In this document: positions 1-5,137 of the stretch, piece by piece
Position numbering within the stretch: position 1 is the stretch's first letter
How the letters are laid out: each line of letters opens with the position of its first letter
Assembly (NCBI GenBank): GCA_003230435.1
Contig: QIDW01000452.1
Location: forward strand, 1-5,137
Length of the DNA stretch: 5,137 nucleotides
Source of the DNA: Acidimicrobiia bacterium
Lineage (GTDB): Bacteria > Actinomycetota > Acidimicrobiia > Spongiisociales > ZC4RG35
Reading direction: 5' to 3'
Made by a program: the position numbers and the translations under genes
The notes under the pieces: model-generated
Databases searched by the model: none
Told to the model about the DNA's origin: nothing
The model's input: the letters and a program-made list of their open reading frames with translations, nothing else

Positions 1-624
1 GAGAATGTGGGGGATCTCCGAATTGGCGAGCGTGGACTGGTTGTCCTGGTTCATGGCGGCTTTTGGCGTCAGGAGTGGCAACGAGACACCACTGAGTCGT
101 TGGCCGTGGACCTGACCGAACGCGGATTCAATACCTGGAATATCGAGTACCGACGGATCGGTAACGGTGGCGGATGGCCCGGCTCGGCGCACGACGTGCT
201 GATGGCGCTCGACTTCGCTCCCCAGCTCGGCCTCGAAGTCGAGAAGGTTGCCGTAGTCGGACATTCGGCTGGTGGGCATCTGGCGCTCTGGTCGGTGGGA
301 CGGTCCCAAACCGAGATCAGCCAAGTTGTGGCAATGGCCCCGATCACTGACCTAGTGCGACACGCTGAATCGGGGATGTATGGCGCAACCGAAGCTCGGG
401 CTCTTCTCGAGTCTGGGGCACCGCCAGTATCCGATCCAGGTGAAATAACGACGATCCTGGCCCACGGTGAGGACGATCGTCATGTTCCTTTTGAACACTC
501 ATCTGAGCTCGCCATTCGGAGTGGAATTGATTTGATCACGACCCCAGGCGGGCACTTTGACCTTCTCGAGCCGAGGTCTGATTCCTGGCAAAGGATCGTC
601 GAGGCAATCGACCGCTCGATCTGA
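1..624 (+). CDS. Alpha/beta-hydrolase (esterase / kynurenine formamidase-like), 5'-truncated by window edge
   Basis: A cytoplasmic serine hydrolase of the alpha/beta-hydrolase fold; the exact substrate is unknown. Counting from the in-frame GTG at position 7 (205 codons), the oxyanion-hole motif HGGFW is at residues 16-20. The nucleophile elbow GHSAGG at 85-90 carries catalytic Ser87. HGEDDRHVP at 153-161 supplies the acid (Asp157), and GGHFD at 181-185 supplies His183, so the triad is complete. The frame is open through base 1, and family members normally have 30-50 residues before the HGG strand. The GTG at 7 is therefore probably internal and the true start lies outside the window. The stretch between strand 6 (MAPITDL, 110-116) and the Asp motif is short: the usual 'ERYxxxSP' segment of this family is not recognisable, so the cap region may be reduced. 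No signal peptide is visible, but the N-terminus is missing. HGGFW plus GHSAGGHLALW resembles arylformamidase/BD-FAE-like esterases; that is family resemblance, not proof of substrate. Confidence 0.85.
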   Translation, partial: ENVGDLRIGERGLVVLVHGGFWRQEWQRDTTESLAVDLTERGFNTWNIEYRRIGNGGGWPGSAHDVLMALDFAPQLGLEVEKVAVVGHSAGGHLALWSVGRSQTEISQVVAMAPITDLVRHAESGMYGATEARALLESGAPPVSDPGEITTILAHGEDDRHVPFEHSSELAIRSGIDLITTPGGHFDLLEPRSDSWQRIVEAIDRSI

Positions 625-680
625 TTCGGACGCCACACGCCGCGCTGTCCCCAGAGTGTGCGGTGCACCTGTTGATCGCT

Positions 681-710
681 TCGACATTGTTCTCCACAGA
701 GGGGTAGGGT
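681..710 (+). promoter_or_regulatory. Putative sigma70-type promoter of the transglycosylase gene
   Basis: TCGACA at 681-686 matches the -35 consensus TTGACA at five of six positions. After an 18-bp spacer, TAGGGT at 705-710 matches the actinobacterial -10 pattern TANNNT. Transcription would start near 716-718 and leave a 5' UTR of about 40 nt before the ATG at 759. This was found by eye; the -10 box has only three consensus bases, so it remains a candidate. Confidence 0.4.
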
Positions 711-720
711 CACAGACCCT
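706..720. promoter_or_regulatory. Perfect inverted repeat (candidate operator) overlapping the -10 box
   Basis: AGGGTC-ACA-GACCCT is a perfect 6-bp inverted repeat with a 3-nt centre. It overlaps the last five bases of the putative -10 box and the predicted transcription start, where a dimeric repressor would block RNA polymerase. As RNA it could form a short hairpin, but no T-run follows, so an operator fits better than a terminator. No regulator gene is in the window. Confidence 0.35.
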
Positions 721-743
721 GGGAGCGGGCGCTGGCCTGCCGT

Positions 744-747
744 GGAG
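744..747 (+). promoter_or_regulatory. Ribosome-binding site of the transglycosylase gene
   Basis: GGAG lies 11 nt before the ATG at 759. The spacing is slightly long but usable. It supports 759 as the start, in agreement with the signal peptide that begins directly there. Confidence 0.5.
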
Positions 748-758
748 TCAAGTTCTAT

Positions 759-1394
759 ATGCGTTTGAGACGCCTTTCGTTTATCGCTGGTTGGGCCGCT
801 GTGGCCCTGCTTGCTGTTGCGGGTTTTGCCGCCTTCGCAAGCCCAAGCCCGAGTTCGCAACAGGTGCAGGTGGAGGCTGCGTCTGAGTCCATGGGCCATA
901 CGAGTGGTGCCTACGCCGGACTTGCTTTCGCCCTGCTGGGTGGAGACCAATCCGCTACCAGCACTGAGCTCGACGTCCCTGAGGGATATCTCGACCCGAG
1001 CCTGCGGACGCTCAAAGCATTTGTTCAGGAGTCACAGACCGAGGACGACTCTTCGGAGGAGACGCACTCTTCAGCCGGGACCGTCGTATCGCCGACCTCT
1101 GGTTGGTTATCTGAGGTTGAGGTAAGGGCGCTGCTGAGTCTCTATTTCGCTCCCGAAGATGTGAACCGGGCCGTCCGGGTCGCCTGGTGCGAATCACGCT
1201 TCGATCCCGACTCGGTGAACCTCCGCACAGGTGGTGTGGGACTGTTTCAGCATCTGCCCAAGTACTGGGACGAGCGGGCGGCCAACGCCGGCTTCAGCGG
1301 ATTTGAGCCAACCAACGCTGAGGCCTCGTCAGCGGCGGCGGCATGGGCCGTCTATCAGGGTGGCGGCTGGGACGTTTTCGGCTGTCAAGGATGA
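759..1394 (+). CDS. Secreted lytic transglycosylase / lysozyme-like (SLT-domain) protein
   Basis: Probable peptidoglycan-cleaving enzyme of 211 aa that acts outside the membrane. The start is ATG with an upstream GGAG, and it begins a typical signal peptide: basic n-region MRLRR, hydrophobic core about residues 8-26, and AFA|S giving likely cleavage after Ala27. Residues 28-115 form a poorly conserved linker with an acidic, Ser/Glu-rich stretch at about 90-106. The C-terminal domain (about 118-211) is the SLT/lysozyme-like fold: WCESRFDP at 143-150 with the probable catalytic Glu145, GVGLFQHLPKYW at 159-170, and AAWAVYQGGGW at 194-204. Cys144 and Cys209 are the only cysteines and could form a disulfide in the exported protein. 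Such domains occur in actinobacterial secreted muralytic proteins and resemble Rpf-type domains, but cleavage specificity cannot be read from sequence. No LPXTG motif, LysM domain or C-terminal membrane segment is visible, so the protein is probably free or loosely wall-bound. Its 3' end overlaps the converging cyclase gene by 10 bp. Confidence 0.85.
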   Translation: MRLRRLSFIAGWAAVALLAVAGFAAFASPSPSSQQVQVEAASESMGHTSGAYAGLAFALLGGDQSATSTELDVPEGYLDPSLRTLKAFVQESQTEDDSSEETHSSAGTVVSPTSGWLSEVEVRALLSLYFAPEDVNRAVRVAWCESRFDPDSVNLRTGGVGLFQHLPKYWDERAANAGFSGFEPTNAEASSAAAAWAVYQGGGWDVFGCQG

Positions 1395-4300
1395 GGGCCG
1401 ACGTCTTGTGACTGGTGCCCCCCACCTGAAGCGGCTTGTAAATGATCCAGGCTCGCCAGAGCTCCCATATCGCTGAGGACCATCTCGGTCGCCTTTCTGA
1501 ACTGGCCGTCTTGCGCCTCGGGGGCCATCGAGAAGAAGTCGACTGCAAGACGGGCGGCTGTGTACGGCTCGTTCACCCCAGAGAGCGCGGTGCGAGCCCG
1601 ATCAACGGACCCCTCTCGGACCGCGGTCGCCCAGGCGGCGATCGAACCCACAAGCGGAGCGCATGAGGAGATAGCCAACTCCTCAGCCTTCTGGGTCAGA
1701 AGATCGACCTCATGCCAGTCGCCCAGTGCCACTGCCAGGGGGAGCCGGGCACGGATCCAGTAGATGTGGTGGGCGGGCGCTGACAAGTCACTTGCATCTT
1801 CGAGAAGGTTCAGGGCGTGCTCGGCGTCGATGAACGGGCGGACCCTTTCGACCATTTGCAGTTCGACGATAGGAATCCGCTTGATGTCGGGAAGGGCTGA
1901 TTGAAAGAACTGCAACGCTTCATAAGCCTCCTCCCGAAGTCCTCGCTCAAACAAGGCGAGAGTCCGGCCAATAACTGCCCCGCCCCCGAAGTCGCACACA
2001 AGCCCACTGTCGTCTCTGATGAGTCGTAGCAAATCCTCGGAACCATCGAGAATCTCAGCGAACTGGCCGTTGGGCACCAGGTAGCCTGTCGAGGCTCGAA
2101 TCCCATGGATGTGTTGATGAACACCCATCGACGCTGCATCCGCCGCAACAATCGCTCCTACCTCCCGCGAGTCCTCATAGCGACCAATCTCCGTCAGGGA
2201 GATCGCCGCCGTAACCAACATCTCGTGTGCTTGACGGCGGTCTACCATCGTCGAACCGAGGTTGATCATGCGATCGGCAAGCTCACCCAACTCGCAGAAG
2301 CCCTCTTCCCTAAGACACATCCCGAAAGCGTCGAGGGCGTGAGATAGGAGTTTTTCCGACCCGAGCCTTTCACTGATCGCGATAGCGCGTTCAGCGTCGG
2401 CCTTCACTTCCTGTGAAGAACGTGCGAGCAGTTTCCGGCGACCCCAAACCGATCTTCCTGTCAGTAGGGCTGCGAGTTCGAGCGTCTCTTCATCCTCTCC
2501 GATCTCGTCGAGCCGTCGCTGGACTTCCTTGACCGCTTCAGGTTTCCAGTCTTCATTGCTGAAGGCGCCGCCGTAGCGAGACCAAAGCAGCGTTGCCTCG
2601 GTGATCGCCGCGGAGGTCATCTCCTCATCCCCGGCTTGGCGCGCCGCGGTAATAGCGTCGACGTATACGGGCCACGCCTCATCCACACGAGCCGCCGCGT
2701 GCAGCGATGCGGCCTTGAGAAGAAGAGGGCTGAGTCGCTCCTCATCAGTGGCTGCTAGAGCCAACGCTCGATCGGCATAGCCGACTGCCTGTTCGATCGA
2801 GAAACGACGTCGGGCTGCCCTACCCGCTTCCACCAGAGTCTCGAGAGCCTTCGATCGCACTTCCTCGCCGCGCTTTGGATCGTCCATCCACGCCAGGCGG
2901 GCCACATCAGGTTGTGCGGCTGCGCCATAGTGATGAGCGATTACCTCAATGAACTCGTCGCGACGATCCGAAGCGAGCTCCTCGGTCCAGTCGGCCACGG
3001 CCGCATGAGTCGCGGCCAGGCGTCTCCTGGGGATCGACTGGTAGGCAACGTCACACATAAGCCCATGCCTGAACGTCATCTCGTGCTGACCCGGTAAGGA
3101 CGTGACTGGCCGTGTGACAACGAAACCACCGCGCTCCAGCGTCGCGATGGAGGCTGAGACATTCGCCCCTCGAATTCGTTCGAGCGGGGCGGGCCAGAAC
3201 ACGTCACCAATGACGGCGGCATCCTGAAGAACCTCACGGTCGACCGGCGCCAACTGGTCAATACGGGCGGCGAGCAGCGATCGAGCCGAGTCAGGTACGG
3301 GCCCGGGTCCGACTTTGATTCCGGCCAGGTCTTCCTCCATCGAGTGGCGGGCCAGCTCCTCAGCAAAGAACGGGTTTCCGCCGGCAGAGGCGCGAAGTCG
3401 ACGTCGAACGTCGTCACTCGCGCCGGGGAGGAGCTGTTCGGTGAGCTGACCGAAGCTGTCATCGGTGAGTGGGCCCAAGCTGATCTGAGACGGAAGCGCT
3501 CTCGCGCCCCATCCTGCCTGCTGCTCCAAGAAGACCGGGCGTGCCGTTGCCACAATCATGAGAGGACCGACAGCACGAAGGGCGAGCTGCTCCAGCATGT
3601 CGAGCAGAGGAGTCTCGGCCCAGTGAACGTCCTCGAACAGAAGCACCGTCGGCTCCTCGGCAGCCAATGCGGAGGCAAGCGTCGGCCATGCCAATTGGAG
3701 TTCCTCGCCTGCCGATTGCGGCGAAAGACTGTCGATGGGGTTGTCCTCCAAAGCGATCCCGGCCGTAACGGCGAGTGTGTTCACCAGCCAGCCTCCGTCC
3801 GGGACCGAGGCCGGAGGCAGCTCGGCGACCATTTCCGCCAACTTCGACCCTGCCTCCTCGGAGTCATCGTCGAGGGTGATCCCTGCCGCTTCCCAAAGAA
3901 CTTCACGCAACGGCCAGAAGGTGATCCCCTCCCCGTAAGGCAGGCACCGCCCGACCAAGGTTCTCACCTTCTCGGACACTCCGTTGAGAAACTCCGCTGC
4001 CAGCCGACTCTTTCCGATGCCGGCCTCGCCGAGAAGGACCACGAGCTTGGGTCGGCCGCCGCTGATCGCTTGGTCCATGAGTGCCTCGATCATCGCCAGC
4101 TCTGCTTCCCGGCCAACCATCACTGTCTCGATCGATTGCCGTTCGCTCCCCCGTGGCTCCCCGGCCGTCCACACGGCTTGAGGCTCAGTCTTTCCCTTGA
4201 GGTCAATCTCACCCAGAGGCTCGAAAGCGAACCAGGTGCTCGCCGAGTCCCTGGTTCGCTGGCCAACCACAGTGGTCCCGGGTTGTGCGTGTCCTTCGAG

Positions 4301-4735
4301 GCGAGCGGCCACGTTGAACACGTCACCCGCCAACATCGCGTGGGCGTCTTGGGAGGTCAGCACCTCCCCCGTGTTGATTCCGATGCGCATCGCCAACTCG
4401 ACGCCATAGCGTTCCTTGAGCACAGGATTCGTCTCGCTCAGTCGTCGATGCATGTCAGAAGCTGCGCGCACCGCCCTGGCCGCATCGTCCTCATGGGTGG
4501 TCGGAACACCAAAGACAGCCACCACCGCGTCACCGATGTACTTCTCGACCGACCCGCCGAGGGCGACGACGACCTGGGACATAGTCTCGAAGTAATCCGT
4601 CAGAAGTGCGCGCAACGACTCGATGTCGAGCGTCTCGCCAAGACCGGTGGAATCCTCAAGATCGGCAAAGAGGACGGTTACCAGCTTTCGGCCCTCGGTG
4701 GACGTCTTCAGTTGTGGGTCGGATTCAGCTGTCAT
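1385..4735 (-). CDS. Class III adenylate/guanylate cyclase - AAA/STAND ATPase - TPR-like regulatory protein
   Basis: A 1116-aa cytoplasmic signalling protein with no membrane segment seen. Numbered from the ATG at 4735, residues about 16-192 are a class III nucleotidyl cyclase: FADLEDST with metal-binding Asp25, KYIGDAVVAVFG with Lys65 and second metal Asp69, RIGINTGEV at 117-125, and GDVFNVAARLE with transition-state Asn141 and Arg145. Key catalytic residues are thus present, so activity is plausible. VGREAEL at 207-213 opens an ATPase module with Walker A GEAGIGKS (236-243), Walker B LLFEDVHWAE (365-374), a sensor-like ATARP (397-400) and the family segment SAGGNPFFAEEL (450-461). FRHGLMCDVAYQSIPRRR (555-572) marks the following helical domain. 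From about 600 to the end there are TPR-like helical pairs, for example FSIEQAVGYADRALAL (645-660), likely a protein or ligand sensing platform. The start at 4735 is chosen because homologous proteins begin shortly before the RKLVTVLFADL strand. The frame is open up to a GTG at 4861, adding 42 mostly basic, Arg-rich residues unlike the family. No good Shine-Dalgarno lies directly before 4735. The ligand and the product (cAMP or cGMP) are unknown. Confidence 0.9.
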   Translation of the reverse strand: MTAESDPQLKTSTEGRKLVTVLFADLEDSTGLGETLDIESLRALLTDYFETMSQVVVALGGSVEKYIGDAVVAVFGVPTTHEDDAARAVRAASDMHRRLSETNPVLKERYGVELAMRIGINTGEVLTSQDAHAMLAGDVFNVAARLEGHAQPGTTVVGQRTRDSASTWFAFEPLGEIDLKGKTEPQAVWTAGEPRGSERQSIETVMVGREAELAMIEALMDQAISGGRPKLVVLLGEAGIGKSRLAAEFLNGVSEKVRTLVGRCLPYGEGITFWPLREVLWEAAGITLDDDSEEAGSKLAEMVAELPPASVPDGGWLVNTLAVTAGIALEDNPIDSLSPQSAGEELQLAWPTLASALAAEEPTVLLFEDVHWAETPLLDMLEQLALRAVGPLMIVATARPVFLEQQAGWGARALPSQISLGPLTDDSFGQLTEQLLPGASDDVRRRLRASAGGNPFFAEELARHSMEEDLAGIKVGPGPVPDSARSLLAARIDQLAPVDREVLQDAAVIGDVFWPAPLERIRGANVSASIATLERGGFVVTRPVTSLPGQHEMTFRHGLMCDVAYQSIPRRRLAATHAAVADWTEELASDRRDEFIEVIAHHYGAAAQPDVARLAWMDDPKRGEEVRSKALETLVEAGRAARRRFSIEQAVGYADRALALAATDEERLSPLLLKAASLHAAARVDEAWPVYVDAITAARQAGDEEMTSAAITEATLLWSRYGGAFSNEDWKPEAVKEVQRRLDEIGEDEETLELAALLTGRSVWGRRKLLARSSQEVKADAERAIAISERLGSEKLLSHALDAFGMCLREEGFCELGELADRMINLGSTMVDRRQAHEMLVTAAISLTEIGRYEDSREVGAIVAADAASMGVHQHIHGIRASTGYLVPNGQFAEILDGSEDLLRLIRDDSGLVCDFGGGAVIGRTLALFERGLREEAYEALQFFQSALPDIKRIPIVELQMVERVRPFIDAEHALNLLEDASDLSAPAHHIYWIRARLPLAVALGDWHEVDLLTQKAEELAISSCAPLVGSIAAWATAVREGSVDRARTALSGVNEPYTAARLAVDFFSMAPEAQDGQFRKATEMVLSDMGALASLDHLQAASGGGHQSQDVGPHP

Positions 4736-4743
4736 TGCTTGCT

Positions 4744-4762
4744 GGGCTACGTAGAGCAGCCC
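4744..4762 (-). promoter_or_regulatory. Hairpin in the cyclase 5' leader
   Basis: On the minus strand GGGCTGC (4762-4756) pairs with GTAGCCC (4750-4744), giving seven pairs including one G-U around the five-base loop TCTAC. It ends 8 nt before the ATG at 4735 and uses three bases of the G-rich tract AAGGGGG. The same DNA is also an imperfect 20-bp palindrome (4741-4760, core CTACGTAG, 16 of 20 positions symmetric), so either an RNA structure or a protein-binding site is possible. No T-run follows, so it is not a terminator. Confidence 0.35.
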
Positions 4763-4851
4763 CCTTCGTAGTGAGATCCTGCCAGACGAGGTCCAAGAAC
4801 GCCTCTTTGTGTCACGCTTTCTCGGTGTTCTCACGGACCTTCTAACTAGAC

Positions 4852-4861
4852 GTGTGCACAC
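4852..4861. repeat. 10-bp perfect palindrome GTGTGCACAC
   Basis: GTGTGCACAC reads identically on both strands and lies 7 bp beyond the dnaE2 stop codon. If TTGATG (4868-4863) is a -35 box, the palindrome would lie in the promoter spacer, a usual repressor-binding place. It has CRP-like TGTG/CACA ends but not the 6-bp spacing of CRP sites. Confidence 0.35.
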
Positions 4862-4868
4862 CCATCAA

Positions 4869-5137
4869 TCACCGAAAGTCACGGGACTTCACCGTTCGTA
4901 CTCCAATAGGTTCGAAGTCTCTGGCCACGATGTTGGTGACACCGTCGTAAAACTCAAGACGCCCATGAATCACCAGGGCGGGGCTCTTTCGCACCACGTT
5001 CCGATGTTTTGCCCACACCTCGGGCAGCACCACGATGTTCAACAGTCCGGTCTCGTCCTCGAGGTTGAGGAAATAGACACCTTTGGCCGTCCCCGGTCTC
5101 TGTCGGTGGGTGATCACCCCGGCCACACTGATTCTGG
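4869..5137 (-). CDS. dnaE2: Error-prone DNA polymerase III alpha subunit DnaE2 (ImuC), C-terminal 88 codons only
   Basis: This is the 3' end of a gene that begins beyond the right window edge; full-length proteins of this family are a little over 1000 aa. The visible part is the C-terminal OB-fold domain. It runs from VAGVITHRQRPGTA (fragment residues 4-17) through GVYFLNLEDETGLLNIVV (19-36) and the strand ALVIHGRLE to the terminal SRDFR, an ending typical of DnaE2 proteins. The GTG at 5126 is internal (Val4 of the fragment), not a start, because the frame continues upstream with conserved residues. DnaE2 is a C-family polymerase that works with ImuA/ImuA' and ImuB in translesion synthesis and damage-induced mutagenesis, normally under LexA control. 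The polymerase active site, the beta-clamp-related region and the promoter are outside the window, so activity and SOS regulation cannot be judged here. The ordinary replicative DnaE1 is less likely given the HRQRPGTA and SRDFR signatures. Confidence 0.87.
   Translation of the reverse strand, partial: RISVAGVITHRQRPGTAKGVYFLNLEDETGLLNIVVLPEVWAKHRNVVRKSPALVIHGRLEFYDGVTNIVARDFEPIGVRTVKSRDFR

Larger units (their letters stand above)
625..758. other. Intergenic region between hydrolase and transglycosylase genes
   Basis: These 134 bp separate two genes on the same strand. They hold a promoter-like element and an inverted repeat, listed separately, and the ribosome-binding site of the downstream gene. 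The only hairpin-capable sequence (706-720) lacks a following T-run, so no intrinsic terminator for the hydrolase gene is evident. The distance and the promoter-like boxes suggest that the downstream gene is transcribed on its own. Confidence 0.6.
4736..4868 (-). other. Leader between dnaE2 stop and probable cyclase start
   Basis: These 133 bp lie between two same-strand genes. A possible -35 (TTGATG, 4868-4863) overlaps the base after the dnaE2 stop, but no convincing -10 follows (TTAGAA at 17 bp is weak). Three loosely similar GTG...CAC elements occur on the minus strand: GTGTGCACAC (4861-4852), GTGAGAACAC, and GTGACAC. A G-rich Shine-Dalgarno-like AAGGGGG (4766-4760) is 24 nt before the ATG, too far for standard initiation. 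No Rho-independent terminator for dnaE2 is seen, so read-through into the cyclase gene is possible. Confidence 0.5.

Noticed and set aside
706..720. The inverted repeat as a Rho-independent terminator of the hydrolase gene
   Set aside because: The stem is only six pairs and is followed by GGGAGCGGGC rather than a T-run.
557..886. A 109-codon plus-strand frame across the intergenic region
   Set aside because: It is out of frame with both the hydrolase and the signal peptide of the transglycosylase, and its composition (Arg, Cys, Gly) looks non-coding.
480..950. A 156-codon minus-strand frame spanning the hydrolase 3' end and the transglycosylase 5' end
   Set aside because: It overlaps two supported genes and a promoter-like region, and the protein has no recognisable motif; it is an antisense shadow.
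1414..1427. GGTG-CCCCC-CACC short hairpin downstream of the transglycosylase gene as terminator
   Set aside because: It has only four base pairs and no T-run, and it lies inside the converging cyclase coding sequence.
3344..4771. A 475-codon open frame on the plus strand opposite the cyclase gene
   Set aside because: Its translation is rich in Arg, His, Cys and Gln with no recognisable domain, and it lies wholly antisense to a gene with clear conserved motifs. Long antisense frames are common in high-GC DNA.
4908..4917. TTCGAA-containing site as a LexA/SOS box for the dnaE2 region
   Set aside because: It lies inside the dnaE2 coding end, lacks the second half-site of the actinobacterial SOS box, and is far from the dnaE2 promoter, which is outside the window.

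Overview
The window looks like chromosomal DNA from a high-GC Gram-positive bacterium of the Actinomycetota (roughly 60% GC by eye). An Acidimicrobiia-type or other environmental actinobacterium is plausible, but the sequence does not fix the order. Three things support this. There is an actinobacterial-style secreted transglycosylase with WCESRFDP and GLFQHLPKYW motifs. There is a large cyclase/ATPase/TPR regulator of a type frequent in actinobacteria. There is also the C-terminal end of a DnaE2 (ImuC) error-prone polymerase. No rRNA, tRNA, CRISPR array, insertion sequence or phage gene was seen.

Layout from left to right: (1) 1-624, plus strand: an alpha/beta-hydrolase whose 5' end lies outside the window. 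(2) 625-758: a 134-bp intergenic region with a plausible promoter (TCGACA, 18 bp, TAGGGT) whose -10 box overlaps a perfect inverted repeat. (3) 759-1394, plus strand: a secreted cell-wall lytic protein with a signal peptide, an acidic low-complexity linker and a C-terminal SLT/lysozyme-like domain. (4) 1385-4735, minus strand: one very large gene (1116 aa) joining a class III nucleotidyl cyclase domain to a STAND/AAA-type ATPase and a TPR-like helical C-terminus. It converges on gene 3 and their 3' ends overlap by 10 bp. (5) 4736-4868: a 133-bp leader with a 10-bp perfect palindrome, a tiny possible uORF and a hairpin next to the probable start codon. (6) 4869-5137, minus strand: the last 88 codons of dnaE2.

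The genes do not form an obvious single pathway. The cyclase-ATPase protein is probably a cytoplasmic signal-responsive regulator that makes or responds to a cyclic nucleotide. It lies downstream of dnaE2 on the same strand, so co-transcription is possible but unproven. The transglycosylase acts outside the cell on peptidoglycan and has its own promoter-like region. The points most worth a second look are the structured leader and uncertain start of the cyclase gene, and the palindrome sitting on the promoter of the transglycosylase gene. I did not find convincing evidence for an entirely new multi-gene system.
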